Shown: positions 1 to 9,097, numbered from the stretch's first letter. The stretch: DNA of 64,000 nucleotides from Streptomyces sp. Je 1-332 (GCF_040730185.1 NZ_CP160402.1:2542001-2606000), one strand, 5' to 3'. Program-made: numbers and translations. Notes: generated from the letters alone by a model not told the origin.

Positions 1-428
1 AACTTGCGGCCGATCTCGGCCTCGGGGCTCTCCAGCTGGTCCACGTAGAACTGCGCGGCGATCTTGTGGGCCTCGACGAGCCGGATGCGCTCGCCGCGCT
101 GGCTGGTGGGGTTGTACCCACCCTCCTCGTACCGCAGGGTGATGCCCGCCTGGGCGGCGAGGCGCTCGACCGTCTCCGAGAAGGTGAGGTGGTCGATCTT
201 CATCACGAAGGCGATCGTGTCGCCGCCTTCCTGGCAGCCGAAGCAGTGGAAGAGACCCTTGCTCGGGCTGACCTGGAAGGACGGTGACTTCTCGTCGTGG
301 AAGGGGCACAGGCCCTTGAGGTTGCCCCCGCCCGCGCTGCGCAGCTGGAGGTAGTCGGAGACCACGGCGTCGATCGGGACCGCGTCCCGAACCGCCTTCA
401 CGTCCTCGTCATTGATCCTGCCAGCCAC
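1..428 (-). CDS. dnaG: DNA primase DnaG, N-terminal part (truncated by window edge)
   Basis: Synthesises RNA primers at the replication fork. Only the first ~142 residues are in the window. They hold the N-terminal CHC2 zinc-binding domain (CPFHDEKSPSF followed by GLFHCFGCQEGGD) and the start of the linker to the TOPRIM core. The start is GTG at 428, reading V/M-AGRINDEDVKAVRDAVP, the usual DnaG N-terminus. It lies 44 bp downstream of the FAD reductase stop, and dgt is the next gene upstream; the dgt-dnaG neighbourhood is common in actinomycetes. The rest of the gene continues past position 1. Confidence 0.95.
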   Translation of the reverse strand, partial: MAGRINDEDVKAVRDAVPIDAVVSDYLQLRSAGGGNLKGLCPFHDEKSPSFQVSPSKGLFHCFGCQEGGDTIAFVMKIDHLTFSETVERLAAQAGITLRYEEGGYNPTSQRGERIRLVEAHKIAAQFYVDQLESPEAEIGRK

Positions 429-472
429 GTTGGAATACTACGGCCCTGCTGTGACACTCCCGCCCTGCCCCG

Positions 473-1735
473 TCACCCCAGCAGCGACTCCAGGGGGACG
501 GACGGGTCGGAGAGGGACTCGGCGGGCGGTCGCGCGCCCGCGCGGATCAGCTTCTGGATGGTGTCCGTGACGTCCCACACATTTACGTTCATCCCGGCGA
601 GGATCCGCCCCTCGCTCAGCCAGAAGGCGATGAACTCCCGCTTCCCCGCGTCACCTCGGACCACGACCTGGTCGTACGTCCCCGGGGGCGCCCATCCCGA
701 GTACTCCAGGCCCACGTCGTACTGGTCCGAGAAGAAGTAGGGCACGCGGTCGTAGGTCACCTCCTTGCCGAGCATCGCGCGGGCCGCGGCCGGGCCGCCG
801 TTCAGGGCGTTCGCCCAGTGCTCGACGCGCAGCCTGGTGTCGAAGAGCGGGTGCTGGACGGCGGCCACGTCGCCCGCGGCGAAGATGTCCGGGTCCGAGG
901 TCCGCAGGGATGCGTCGACCACGACGCCACCGCCGTGCGCTCGGTCGGCGATCTCCAGTCCCGCCGCCTCGGCGAGCCCGGTGCGCGGGGCAGCGCCGAT
1001 CGCGGCGAGCACGTCGTGCGCCGGGTGCTCCTCGCCGTCGTCCGTGCGGGCGGCGAGGACCAGGCCGTCCTCCCCCGCGATCTCGGTGAGCGTGGCGCCG
1101 AAGTGGAAGCGCACGCCGTGCTCGGCGTGCAGGTCGGCGAACATCTGGCCGAGCTCGGGGCCGAGCACCGCGTGCAGCGGGGTGGGCTCGGGCTCGACGA
1201 CGGTGACCTCCGCGCCGTACGTCCGCGCGGCGGCGGCGACCTCCAGGCCGATCCAGCCCGCTCCCGCGATCACCAGATGGCCGTTGTCGCGGCCGAGACC
1301 GGCGAGAACCTGACGCAGCCGGTCGGCGTGCGCGAGGCGGCGCAGGTGGTGCACGCCGACCAGGCCGGTGCCGGGGACGTCGAGGCGGCGCGGCTCCGCG
1401 CCCGTGGCCAGAAGGAGCTTGTCGTAGTGGATGACGTCGCGGTCACCGAGGCGGACGGCCTTGGCCTCGCGGTCGATGGAGACGACGGTCTGGCCGAGGT
1501 GCAGCTCCACGTCCGACTGCGCGTACCAGGAGGGTTCGTGCACGAAGACGCTGTCGCGCTCCTCCTTGCCCAGGAGATATCCCTTCGACAGGGGCGGGCG
1601 CTCGTACGGGTGGTCGCGTTCGTCGCCGATGAGGATCACCCGGCCGGTGAAGCCCTCGGCCCGGAGTGTCTCGGCCGCTTTCGCGCCCGCGAGACCTCCT
1701 CCGACAATGACGAACGTCTGATCCGCGTCGACCAC
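473..1735 (-). CDS. FAD-dependent NAD(P)H oxidoreductase (ferredoxin/rubredoxin reductase type)
   Basis: Probable soluble flavoprotein passing electrons from NAD(P)H to a small redox carrier. Two Rossmann motifs are visible: FAD-binding VIVGGGLAGAKAAETL at the N-terminus and NAD(P)-binding VIAGAGWIGLEVAAAA near residue 160, plus the FAD motif DIFAAGDVA near residue 285. ERPPLSKGYL is typical of the BenD/rhodocoxin reductase family, and a C-terminal reductase domain follows. The start is GTG 1735: a perfect AGGAGG lies six bases upstream, whereas a TTG five codons earlier would place that site inside the gene. It sits between dgt and dnaG. The physiological partner is not evident from the sequence. 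Confidence 0.9.
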   Translation of the reverse strand: MVDADQTFVIVGGGLAGAKAAETLRAEGFTGRVILIGDERDHPYERPPLSKGYLLGKEERDSVFVHEPSWYAQSDVELHLGQTVVSIDREAKAVRLGDRDVIHYDKLLLATGAEPRRLDVPGTGLVGVHHLRRLAHADRLRQVLAGLGRDNGHLVIAGAGWIGLEVAAAARTYGAEVTVVEPEPTPLHAVLGPELGQMFADLHAEHGVRFHFGATLTEIAGEDGLVLAARTDDGEEHPAHDVLAAIGAAPRTGLAEAAGLEIADRAHGGGVVVDASLRTSDPDIFAAGDVAAVQHPLFDTRLRVEHWANALNGGPAAARAMLGKEVTYDRVPYFFSDQYDVGLEYSGWAPPGTYDQVVVRGDAGKREFIAFWLSEGRILAGMNVNVWDVTDTIQKLIRAGARPPAESLSDPSVPLESLLG

Positions 1736-1860
1736 TTGATGCCTCCTCAAAGCCTTGCCGTCAGGGGGGAGCGTCCCGCACGGAGCGTGATGGGGGAAGG
1801 GGTTGCGGCCCGATCCGGCCAGTTTTCGTCACGCCCCGTGGTCGATCGGCTCATTCCGCA

Positions 1861-1919
1861 TATGTCAGGGCCCTATATGTCGGGGCCCTTCCGTGTCAGG
1901 GGCCGCGTCAGGGGCCGCC
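1861..1919. repeat. G/C-rich imperfect short repeats and weak hairpin after dgt
   Basis: Imperfect tandem copies of a TGTCAGGGGCC-like unit lie between the dgt stop and the next gene. AGGGCCC (1867-1873) and GGGCCCT (1883-1889) can form a 7-bp stem with a 9-nt loop, a possible weak terminator for dgt. Confidence 0.4.
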
Positions 1920-3278
1920 TCAGGGCTGTCTCGCCGTGAGCCGCGCGTGCAGGGAACGCGCGGCGGCGTCCGTGAGGGACGCGATCTGGTCGACGACCAC
2001 GCGCAGCGCCGCGCGGTCGTCGGACGCGGTGTCGTACAGCGCGCGGAACTGCGGGTCGAGCCCGTCGGGAGCGCGGGCGGTGAGGGCCTCGGCCAGCTCG
2101 GCGACGACGATCCGCTGATCCGCGCGCAACCGCTCCTGGGCGGGGCGCTGCATCACGTAGCGGTCGGCGACGGCCTTGAGGACCGCGCACTCGTGACGGG
2201 CCTCGCGCGGGACGACGAGCTCGGCGGCGTACCGGGTGAGGGGGCCCTTGCCGTACCGCAGGCGGGTGGCGGTCTCGGCGGCGAGGCAGAAGTGGCCGAT
2301 GAGCTGGCTGGTGGCGTCCTTCAGGCGGCCCTGGGCGATCGCCGAGCCGTCGTACCCGTGCGGCCACCACTCCTGTTCCAGGAGGCGGTCGAGGGCTTCG
2401 GACAGCTCTTCGGGGTCGGTGTCCGCGGGGACGTACCGCCCGATGGCGACGGCGAAGATGTCCTGGCGCTCGGGCTCGGCGTGCAGGAGGTTCGGGTCGA
2501 GATGCCCGGCGTGCAGGCCGTCCTCGATGTCGTGCACCGAGTACGCCACGTCGTCCGCCCAGTCCATGACCTGGGCCTCGAAGCAGGTGCGGCGTCCGGG
2601 GGCCTCCTTGCGGACCCAGTCGAAGACCGGCCGGTCGTCTTCGTAGACCCCGAACTTGGGGGACTCGGGGTCGGTCGGGTGGGCGCCGCGCGGCCAGGGG
2701 TACTTGGTGGCGGCGTCCAGGGCGGCGCGGGTCAGATTGAGCCCCACGCTGACGAGTTCGTCCGTCTGCTCACTCCTTACGAAGCGCTTCGGTTCGATGC
2801 GGGTGAGCAGACGCAGCGACTGGGCGTTGCCCTCGAAACCGCCGCAGCTCTCCGCGACTTCGTTCAACGCCTGCTCGCCGTTGTGCCCGAAGGGCGGGTG
2901 GCCCATGTCGTGGGAGAGGCAGGCGGTCTCCACCAGGTCGGGGTCGCAGCCGAGGGCGGCGCCGAGCTCGCGGCCGACCTGGGCGCACTCCAGGGAGTGC
3001 GTCAGGCGCGTACGGGCGCTGGCGTCCCACGCCTCGTTGCTGCGCGTGCCGGGGGTGACCACCTGGGTCTTTCCCGCGAGGCGGCGCAGCGCGGAGGAGT
3101 GCAGGACGCGCGCGCGGTCCCGCTGGAAGGCGGTGCGTCCCGGCCTTTTGTCCGGCTCGGTGGCCCATCGCTCGACGGCGGCCTCGTCATAGGCGGCCTC
3201 GGCCACTTCGACTGCCTCGGCCGCCTCGACCGCCTCAGCCGCCTCGTCGTCGTACGTGTTCGGTGCAGTGCCTTCCAT
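1920..3278 (-). CDS. dgt: Deoxyguanosinetriphosphate triphosphohydrolase (dGTPase), HD family
   Basis: Hydrolyses dGTP (and probably other dNTPs) to the nucleoside and tripolyphosphate, shaping dNTP pools. HD-domain metal ligands are visible: THS with H94, then [14 protein letters not shown] with H123/D124. [21 protein letters not shown] is the family's substrate-site region. Length (452 aa) fits the actinobacterial type I family. Residues ~12-35 are a low-complexity Ala/Glu/Val stretch of slippage-like repeats absent from the catalytic core. The start is ATG 3278: on the minus strand TACTGT ends six bases upstream, so the mRNA is probably leaderless. Confidence 0.95.
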   Translation of the reverse strand: MEGTAPNTYDDEAAEAVEAAEAVEVAEAAYDEAAVERWATEPDKRPGRTAFQRDRARVLHSSALRRLAGKTQVVTPGTRSNEAWDASARTRLTHSLECAQVGRELGAALGCDPDLVETACLSHDMGHPPFGHNGEQALNEVAESCGGFEGNAQSLRLLTRIEPKRFVRSEQTDELVSVGLNLTRAALDAATKYPWPRGAHPTDPESPKFGVYEDDRPVFDWVRKEAPGRRTCFEAQVMDWADDVAYSVHDIEDGLHAGHLDPNLLHAEPERQDIFAVAIGRYVPADTDPEELSEALDRLLEQEWWPHGYDGSAIAQGRLKDATSQLIGHFCLAAETATRLRYGKGPLTRYAAELVVPREARHECAVLKAVADRYVMQRPAQERLRADQRIVVAELAEALTARAPDGLDPQFRALYDTASDDRAALRVVVDQIASLTDAAARSLHARLTARQP

Positions 3279-3284
3279 GCACCG

Positions 3285-3290
3285 ACAGTA
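3285..3290 (-). promoter_or_regulatory. Candidate -10 element (TACTGT), leaderless dgt transcript
   Basis: TACTGT on the minus strand fits TANNNT and sits six bases before ATG 3278, so transcription would begin at or next to the start codon. No Shine-Dalgarno sequence is present. Confidence 0.5.
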
Positions 3291-3345
3291 AACGCAAGCA
3301 GTGACAAAGAGGGCTTCAGGGCCTCTCGGTGGCCGACAGCGGCCG

Positions 3346-4158
3346 TCAGGCGGAGGTCAGCTGACGGGCCGGCAGGTGCGTGGCGGGGGTGGCGGGGGTG
3401 GCGGGGGTGGTGGCGCGGGCCTTGTCGTAGCGGTGCAGGAGGAGGTGGGCCATCGCCGGGTGGTCGCCGAGCGGGGCCGACGCGATCCAGGGGGCGGCGT
3501 CGGCGCACTGCGTGGCGAAACGGCCGGGCGCCGTGAAGTACGAGGCCACGGCGGTGCGGTGGCGGCCACGTGCGGTGAGGGCACGCACCGCCGCGGGGAC
3601 GCTGAGCGGGGAGGCGGCGGTCGGCGACGCGTAGGCGGGAACCACCGGTACGCCGAGCCGCTGGGCGAGGAGGTCCGCCGTGCGGCGGGTGTCCGTGGCG
3701 GAGTCCGGGTCGCGGGAGCCGGCCGCGGCGAGGATCACGCCGCCGGTGCGCCGTGCCGCACGGCCGAGCCGGTCCGGCCAGCCGGCTTCGGCGAGCCGGT
3801 CGTGCAGCGCGTCGACGAGCAGGGGGTGCGGGCCGAGCGGGGCGGCGACCCGTGTTCCGAGGTGCGGTGCGCTCGCGGCGGCTTCGGGGATGTCGTGCTT
3901 GACGTGGTAGCCGCGGCCGAGCAGCAGCGGCACGAGGACGGCGCGGCCTGCCGTCGCGGCGAGGGTGTCGGTGAGCAGCGGCTCGTTCAGCTCGATGTGG
4001 CCGAGGCGGACGGTGAGCCCTGGGCGCAGCTCACGGACCCGTTCGAGGAGCGCCGTGACGGTGGCGAGAGCGCGGGGGTCACGGCTGCCGTGGGCGACCA
4101 CGACGAGTGCGGGCGCCGGGCTGCCGGGCCGGCTGCGATGGGGGTTCGACGGCGTCAT
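3346..4158 (-). CDS. Sirohydrochlorin chelatase-like protein (CbiX family)
   Basis: CbiX-type class II chelatase, which inserts Fe(II) or Co(II) into sirohydrochlorin for siroheme or cobalamin. Two halves are visible: [13 protein letters not shown] (N-terminal metal-site His) with HIELNEPLL and [16 protein letters not shown], and a C-terminal half with [13 protein letters not shown]. In the second half the catalytic His is replaced by Ala, as in asymmetric chelatases. The C-terminus carries a [11 protein letters not shown] repeat encoded by a GGTGGCGGG-type 9-bp tandem repeat (about 3381-3414). Siroheme is the cofactor of NirB at 19291, so a link to nitrite assimilation is plausible but not proven. 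Confidence 0.85.
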   Translation of the reverse strand: MTPSNPHRSRPGSPAPALVVVAHGSRDPRALATVTALLERVRELRPGLTVRLGHIELNEPLLTDTLAATAGRAVLVPLLLGRGYHVKHDIPEAAASAPHLGTRVAAPLGPHPLLVDALHDRLAEAGWPDRLGRAARRTGGVILAAAGSRDPDSATDTRRTADLLAQRLGVPVVPAYASPTAASPLSVPAAVRALTARGRHRTAVASYFTAPGRFATQCADAAPWIASAPLGDHPAMAHLLLHRYDKARATTPATPATPATHLPARQLTSA

Positions 4159-4324
4159 GGACCGAGGATGGCCGTGCGGCGTTTCGGTCGCGTTGCGCGC
4201 CGGTGACGGGGCCTTTCGGCCTGGCTCACCGGCGACGCCGCGGCGTTGTCAGTGCGGTCGCTTACCGTTGGCTGCAGTGATCGGATCGGGGGATCCGGTA
4301 TCGGGGTACGGGGGACGGGGCGGC

Positions 4325-5014
4325 ATGAAGGGTCCGGGGTGGAAGTGGCCGAGGTGGCTGCGGGTGCGGTTGCCGCGGACGCGGCGAGGGCAGCGGCGGG
4401 CCGTGCAGGTCTTCATGGCCTGTTGCGTGGTGGCGTTGCTGCCCGCGACGTGGCTGTTCGTGACGGCGGAGGGTCGGTTGCGTACGACGGCTGACGTGCC
4501 GCGCACGCGGGTCGCGGTCGTCTTCGGCGCCGGGCTCTGGGACGGCGAGCCGTCGCCGTATCTCGCGCACCGGCTGGACGCGGCGGCCGAGTTGTACGAG
4601 GCGGGGCGGATAGAGGTCGTCCTCGTCACCGGGGACAACAGCCGCGAGGATTACGACGAGCCGAACGCGATGCGCGCGTATCTGACCGAGCGGGGCGTGC
4701 CGGGGCGGCGGATCGTCAGTGACTACGCGGGCTTCGACACCTGGGACTCCTGCGTGCGCGCCAAGAAGGTGTTCGGCGTCGACCGCGCGGTGCTGATCAG
4801 CCAGGGCTTTCACATACGCAGGGCCGTCGCGCTGTGCCGCGCTGCGGGCGTCTCGTCGTACGGCGTCGGGGTCGACGCCAAGCATGACGTGACCTGGTAC
4901 TACGGCGGCGCGAGGGAGCTGTTCGCTGCGGGCAAGGCGGTGTTGGAGGTGGCGTTTCAGCCGGATCCGCGGTTTCTGGGGCCCCGTGAGCCGGGGCTGG
5001 CCCCTGGGCCTTGA
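4325..5014 (+). CDS. SanA/YdcF-like (DUF218, ElyC family) membrane protein
   Basis: One N-terminal transmembrane segment (about residues 27-46, VFMACCVVALLPATWLFV) precedes a DUF218 domain: VAVVFGAGLWDG, LVTGDNSREDYDEPNAMRAYL, DTWDSCVRAKKVF and VLISQGFHIRRAVALCRAAGV. Family members (SanA, ElyC) act in envelope or peptidoglycan-precursor homeostasis; the exact reaction is unsettled. ATG 4325 is chosen because the basic-TM N-terminus begins there and a GGGACGGGGCGG purine-rich stretch precedes it. The reading frame is open further upstream but that part is arginine-rich and unlike the family. Confidence 0.88.
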   Translation: MKGPGWKWPRWLRVRLPRTRRGQRRAVQVFMACCVVALLPATWLFVTAEGRLRTTADVPRTRVAVVFGAGLWDGEPSPYLAHRLDAAAELYEAGRIEVVLVTGDNSREDYDEPNAMRAYLTERGVPGRRIVSDYAGFDTWDSCVRAKKVFGVDRAVLISQGFHIRRAVALCRAAGVSSYGVGVDAKHDVTWYYGGARELFAAGKAVLEVAFQPDPRFLGPREPGLAPGP

Positions 5015-5065
5015 GCGGGGTTGGGGGTGCGTCTGCCCTTCCGCCCGGTCGTTCGCCGGGTGCCG

Positions 5066-5161
5066 GTTGTGGTCCGTCCTCGCGCAGTTCCCCGCGCCCC
5101 TAAAGGGGCACGCCCCCCAGCTGCGGGTCGTGGTCCGTCCTCGCGCCCCTGAAGGGGCACA
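5066..5161. repeat. Intergenic direct repeat of the Streptomyces CCCCT(A/G)AAGGGG type
   Basis: Two near-identical copies of GTNGTGGTCCGTCCTCGCG (5066-5084, 5127-5145) are each followed by a CCCCTNAAGGGG palindrome. The first copy carries an extra CAGTTCCCCGCG. This is a common dispersed intergenic element in streptomycetes and may act as a terminator. No gene is seen in 5015-5264. Confidence 0.7.
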
Positions 5162-5201
5162 CGACCGGCTCACAGTGGGGTGTGGGCCCTGCTGAGGTCG
5201 G

Positions 5202-5241
5202 GTTACCTCGCGTGTAACGCGATCGCGTCGGGGGGCGTAAC
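5202..5241 (+). promoter_or_regulatory. Possible GlnR-type GTNAC repeats upstream of nitrate reductase
   Basis: GTTAC (5202), GTAAC (5214) and GTAAC (5237) precede the nitrate reductase start. Spacings are 12 and 23 bp rather than the canonical 11 and 22, so this is only a weak match to a GlnR box. Assimilatory nitrate reductase is a typical GlnR target. Confidence 0.3.
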
Positions 5242-5264
5242 AAGTCCGGCGGAGGCTGGGCCGT

Positions 5265-7625
5265 ATGCACACCAAGGCGACACCGGCCCACTGTCCGTAC
5301 TGCGCGCTGCAATGCGGGATGGGCCTGGCCGCCGGGCCCGGCGGCGGGGTGGAGGTCGTGGAGCGGCCCGAGTTCCCCGTGAACGGGGGCGCGCTGTGCG
5401 GCAAGGGCCGCACGGCGCCCGCTGTGCTCTCCTCCCGGGTGCGGCTGACCGAGCCGCTCATCCGATCCCACGCCACGGGCCGGCTCGAACCGGCCACCTG
5501 GGAGGAGGCCGTCGCCCGCGTCGCCGAGGGGCTTTCCCGTACACGTACGGAACATGGCGCGGACGCGATCGGGGTGTTCGGCGGCGGGGGGCTGACCAAC
5601 GAGAAGGCGTACGCCTTGGGGAAGTTCGCGCGGGTGGCGCTCGGCACCTCGCAGATCGACTACAACGGCCGGTTCTGTATGTCGTCGGCGGCTGCGGCGG
5701 GCCAACGGGCCTTCGGGCTCGACCGCGGTCTGCCCTTCCCGCTCGACGACATCCCGCGCACCGGCTGTGTGATCCTCGTCGGCTCGAACCTCGCCGAGAC
5801 GATGCCGCCCGCGCTGCGGTATCTGACGGAGCTGAAGGCGAACGGCGGGAAGCTGATCGTCGTCGACCCGCGCAGGACCCGCACCGCCGAGCAGGCCGAC
5901 CTCCATCTGGCGCCGCGCCCCGGAACCGACCTCGCCCTCGCGCTCGGCCTGCTGCACCTGGTAGTGGCCGAGGGGCGGACGGACGAGGCGTTCGTCGAGG
6001 AGCGCACCAGCGGCTGGCAGGAGGCGCGGGCGGCGGCGATGGCCCACTGGCCGGAGTACGTGGAGCGGATCAGCGGAGTTCCCGTGCCGCAACTCCGGGA
6101 CGCCATGCGGATGTTCTGCGACGCGGAAGCGGGGATGGTACTGACCGCGCGCGGGCCCGAGCAGCAGTCCAAGGGGACGGACACGGTGGGCGCGTGGATC
6201 AACCTCTGCCTCGCGACGGGCAACGCGGGCCGCCCCTTCGCCGGGTACGGCTGTCTGACCGGGCAGGGCAACGGCCAGGGCGGACGGGAACACGGCCAGA
6301 AGGCCGACCAGTTGCCCGGCTACCGCAAGCTGACGGACCCGGCGGCGCGGGCGCATGTGGCGGGGGTGTGGGGCGTCGACCCGGACTCGCTCCCGGGCCC
6401 GGGCCGCTCGGCGTACGAGCTGCTGGACGCTCTCGGCGGGGACATCAAGGCGCTGCTCCTGATGGGCTCCAACCCGGTCGTGTCGGCGCCGCGCGCCGCG
6501 CACGTGGAGGAGCGGCTTCGATTGCTCGACTTCCTGGCGGTGGCGGACGTCGTGCTCTCCGAGACGGCCCAACTGGCCGATGTCGTGCTGCCGGTGACCC
6601 AGTGGGCCGAGGAGACGGGCACGGTCACGAACCTGGAGGGCCGGGTACTGCTGCGCCGCCAGGCGGTGAGCGCGCCCGACGGCGTACGGAGCGACCTGGA
6701 CGTACTGCACGGCATCGCCGCAGCCCTCGGCCACGAGAAGGGCTTCCCGACGGACCCGGAAGAGGTCTTCGAGGAGCTGCGCAGGGCGAGCGCGGGCGGA
6801 GTGGCGGACTACTCGGGGATCTCGTACGCGCGCCTGAGGGAGGGCAACGGGGAGGGCGTGTTCTGGCCGTGCCCCGCGCGGGAGGGCGGGGAGGGGGACG
6901 CGGATGGCGGTGGAGACGGTGGGAAGCGGGGAGCGTACGACGAACGGGGCGGGAAGCACGCCGCAGACGACGGACTGGCCGAGGAGCCCGGCGCCGATGA
7001 CCGCGGAGTGGGCGGGAAGCACGTCGCAGACGACTGCGGACCGGGCAGCAAGCACGCCGCAGGCGATGGCGGACCGGGCGGGAAGCGGGGTGCAGTCGGC
7101 GGCGGAGATGGCGGGAAACCGGGTGCAGTCGGAGGCAGAGACGGCGGGAGCGGCGCCGGTGGGGAGCATCCCGGGAGTCCTCGGCTTTTTCTTGAGCGGT
7201 TTGCTACCGAGGACGGGCGGGCGCGGTTCGTGGCGGTGGCTCATCGGGGGGCCGCCGAGGAGCCGGATGCGGAGTATCCCGTGCTCCTGACCACCGGGCG
7301 GGTCCTCGCGCAGTACCAGTCGGGGGCCCAGACCCGCCGGGTGGACGAGCTCAACTCCGCCGCTCCGGGCCCCTTCGTGGAGCTGCATCCACGGCTGGCG
7401 GCGCGGCTCGCGGTCGGGGAGGGCGAGTCGGTGACCGTCGTGTCGCGGCGGGGGCGGGCCGTCGCCCCGGCGCGCATCACGAGCGCGATCCGCTCCGACA
7501 CCGTGTTCATGCCGTTCCACTGGCCTGGCGAAGGCCGGGCCAACTCCCTCACCAATCCGGCACTTGACCCCGTGTCCCGGATGCCGGAGTTCAAGGTGTG
7601 CGCGGTCCGGCTGGAGCGGGCGTAG
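5265..7625 (+). CDS. Molybdopterin oxidoreductase, assimilatory nitrate reductase catalytic subunit
   Basis: Cytoplasmic Mo-bis-MGD enzyme reducing nitrate to nitrite. An N-terminal [4Fe-4S] motif (CPYCALQCGMG then GGALCGKGR) leads the molybdopterin core (NGRFCMSSAAAAGQRAFG, GYGCLTGQGNGQGGREHGQK, LLLMGSNPVVSAPR). The C-terminal MGD domain (TTGRVLAQYQSGAQTRRVDEL, FMPFHWPGEG) is typical of NasA/NarB. Residues ~540-640 form a Gly/Asp/Lys low-complexity insert of degenerate GGKHAADDG and GGKPGAVGG units between the core and the C-terminal domain. GGAGG nine bases upstream supports ATG 5265. It stands apart from nirBD (18030-22271), which would consume its product; its electron donor may be the FAD protein at 18030. 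Confidence 0.92.
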   Translation: MHTKATPAHCPYCALQCGMGLAAGPGGGVEVVERPEFPVNGGALCGKGRTAPAVLSSRVRLTEPLIRSHATGRLEPATWEEAVARVAEGLSRTRTEHGADAIGVFGGGGLTNEKAYALGKFARVALGTSQIDYNGRFCMSSAAAAGQRAFGLDRGLPFPLDDIPRTGCVILVGSNLAETMPPALRYLTELKANGGKLIVVDPRRTRTAEQADLHLAPRPGTDLALALGLLHLVVAEGRTDEAFVEERTSGWQEARAAAMAHWPEYVERISGVPVPQLRDAMRMFCDAEAGMVLTARGPEQQSKGTDTVGAWINLCLATGNAGRPFAGYGCLTGQGNGQGGREHGQKADQLPGYRKLTDPAARAHVAGVWGVDPDSLPGPGRSAYELLDALGGDIKALLLMGSNPVVSAPRAAHVEERLRLLDFLAVADVVLSETAQLADVVLPVTQWAEETGTVTNLEGRVLLRRQAVSAPDGVRSDLDVLHGIAAALGHEKGFPTDPEEVFEELRRASAGGVADYSGISYARLREGNGEGVFWPCPAREGGEGDADGGGDGGKRGAYDERGGKHAADDGLAEEPGADDRGVGGKHVADDCGPGSKHAAGDGGPGGKRGAVGGGDGGKPGAVGGRDGGSGAGGEHPGSPRLFLERFATEDGRARFVAVAHRGAAEEPDAEYPVLLTTGRVLAQYQSGAQTRRVDELNSAAPGPFVELHPRLAARLAVGEGESVTVVSRRGRAVAPARITSAIRSDTVFMPFHWPGEGRANSLTNPALDPVSRMPEFKVCAVRLERA

Positions 7626-7731
7626 CCGCCGGACGCGGCAGCAGCAGCGGCAGCGGCGGCAGCAGCAGCGGGCCGGGGTGGAACCACCCCGGCCCGCCGT
7701 CACGCACGTAGGTAAGGCAGCGCGTGCGGAA

Positions 7732-8028
7732 TCAGCAGGTGCGTCCCACGTAGTGCGCGCCCTGGATCTTGCTCGACGAGCCCAGCCAGTGCTTGCCCGG
7801 GCCCACACAGCGCTCGTAGTCGGGGGCGAGGGCCACCCGCACGTGGATGACGACCTTCGAACCGTCGCCCGTGCAGTGGTTGTAGAACGCGTCGCTGCCG
7901 GTCTCGTAGAACCCGCAGGGGTTCATGACGGCGGTCGGGGTGTGAGCGGACGCGGCGGCCGCCACGGGGAGGCCGAGTGTGAGGGCTACGGCGCCTACGA
8001 GGGCCGGCAGCGAACGGCGAAGGCTCAT
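7732..8028 (-). CDS. Small secreted DUF6355-type protein
   Basis: 98 residues: a Sec signal peptide (MSLRRSLPALVGAVALTLG, cleavage after ...AAAASA) and a mature domain of about 70 residues. The mature part has four cysteines: CGFYETGSDAFYNHC and, C-terminally, CVGPGKHWLG with GAHYVGRTC ending the protein. This matches the DUF6355 pattern of small secreted streptomycete proteins, probably held by two disulfides. Function is unknown. ATG 8028 is preceded by AGGAG eight bases upstream. Confidence 0.8.
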   Translation of the reverse strand: MSLRRSLPALVGAVALTLGLPVAAAASAHTPTAVMNPCGFYETGSDAFYNHCTGDGSKVVIHVRVALAPDYERCVGPGKHWLGSSSKIQGAHYVGRTC

Positions 8029-8055
8029 GGGGCAACTCCTGCTGAGGACGTGGTG

Positions 8056-8116
8056 CTCACGCACCGACTCACGCACCGACTGGTGCACACGGAGAGTGCC
8101 ACAGGGCACACTCTCC
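8056..8116. repeat. Direct repeat and dyad in the leader of the DUF6355 gene
   Basis: Two copies of a CTCACGCACCGA unit (about 8056-8080) are followed by an 8-bp dyad, GGAGAGTG (8091-8098) and CACTCTCC (8109-8116). They lie in the 5' region of the small secreted-protein gene and could be promoter or leader elements. Nothing else is seen in 8029-8274. Confidence 0.35.
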
Positions 8117-8274
8117 GCGATCATGTGATTCACGCGGGTCGCTCTGACGGGTGACGGAGTACACCGGATCGAGTGCTCAACGCGTGCGCAGGCGTTTGAG
8201 CTGCGGAATCCGCGTCCGCGACCACCCCTCAGTAGCGGCACCCGCACCGTCACCCGGCACGCCCGGACCACACC

Positions 8275-8724
8275 TCACCCCCGCCCCCGCCCCCGCCCCC
8301 GGAACGACGCCCAGTCCCCACCCCCGATCAACACCCCCGAAGCACGCAGCATCGCCGCCACCCGCGGCGCCGCCACGTACACCCACGCGCGCACCCGCGC
8401 CCCGTCCAGGAGCGTCGCCTCGCGCGCGACGCGCTCATACAGGTTGCGGGGGTCGCCCGGCGCGTAGTCCTCCAGTACGTCGAGGTCGGCGAGGACCCGG
8501 TCGTACGCGGACGGGTGCGGGGTGATCAACTCGCCGCGCACCGGGCCGCCTTCGGGCGCCTCCACCAGGTACGGATAGCCGGGCCCTTCGTAGAGGACCG
8601 CCCCCGAGAGCAGGGCGGGCGGCTCCGCCTCGACGCTGCCGCGCAGGTGGACGTCGTGGTTCGGCTCCCCCGGCCGCAGCGTCCCGTACACGAAGAACGG
8701 CAGCCGGTCCCTCCCCCGCCTCAT
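8275..8724 (-). CDS. Gamma-glutamylcyclotransferase (GGCT/AIG2)-like protein
   Basis: GGCT-fold enzyme or binding protein. FFVYGTLRPGEPN is the substrate-binding loop, and LDVLEDYAPG carries the family's catalytic Glu. ALLSGAVLYEGPGYPYLV and YERVAREATLLDGARVRAWVYV complete the fold. Family members cyclise gamma-glutamyl amines to 5-oxoproline; the substrate here is unknown. The C-terminus is a short GRGRGRG tail from a GGGGGC-type repeat. The gene follows cutA on the same strand with a 16-bp gap, so the two are likely cotranscribed. Confidence 0.85.
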   Translation of the reverse strand: MRRGRDRLPFFVYGTLRPGEPNHDVHLRGSVEAEPPALLSGAVLYEGPGYPYLVEAPEGGPVRGELITPHPSAYDRVLADLDVLEDYAPGDPRNLYERVAREATLLDGARVRAWVYVAAPRVAAMLRASGVLIGGGDWASFRGRGRGRG

Positions 8725-8740
8725 CGGACCGCCCCCCGCC

Positions 8741-9097
8741 TCATGGGGCCGTCTCCCGCTCCACCCACTCCAGGTACGCCGCGCTCCCCCGCACGACGGG
8801 CGTCGCGATGATCTCGGGGGTGTCGTAGTCGTGGGCCTCGGTCAGCCAGGCCTCCAGTTCCTCGTACCGCGCGGCGGCCGTCTTGAACAGCACCTGCCAC
8901 TCCTGTGCCGTCTCGACGGCGCCCTCCCATCGGTAGACGGAGGTGACGGGCCCCACTACCTGCGCACAGGCGGCGACCCGCGCCGCCACCGCGCCGCTCG
9001 CGAGGGCTTCCGCCTTCTGCGCGGTGTCGGTCGTGGTGAGCACGGTGAGCACCGCCGCCCGTGCGGGGCCTGATTCCGTTGCGTACGTCGACTTCAT
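8741..9097 (-). CDS. cutA: CutA1 divalent-cation tolerance protein
   Basis: Small trimeric signal-transduction-like protein linked to metal tolerance, about 118 residues as usual for CutA1. Family signatures include VLTTTDTAQKAEALA, ACAQVVGPVTSVYRWEGAVE, EWQVLFKTAAARYEELEAWL and HDYDTPEIIATPVVRGSAAYLEW. ATG 9097 (MKSTYATES) is preferred over an in-frame start 21 codons upstream because the family begins there; GAGAAT lies six bases before it, suggesting a leaderless transcript. Confidence 0.93.
   Translation of the reverse strand: MKSTYATESGPARAAVLTVLTTTDTAQKAEALASGAVAARVAACAQVVGPVTSVYRWEGAVETAQEWQVLFKTAAARYEELEAWLTEAHDYDTPEIIATPVVRGSAAYLEWVERETAP

Noticed and set aside
1803..3536. Long open frame on the plus strand opposite dgt
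   Set aside because: It is the antisense shadow of dgt; composition is Gly/Val/Arg-rich, has no domain, and dgt is certain.
5202..5241. Nitrate reductase GTNAC repeats as a definite GlnR box
   Set aside because: Spacing is one base too long at both intervals; kept only as a low-confidence site.
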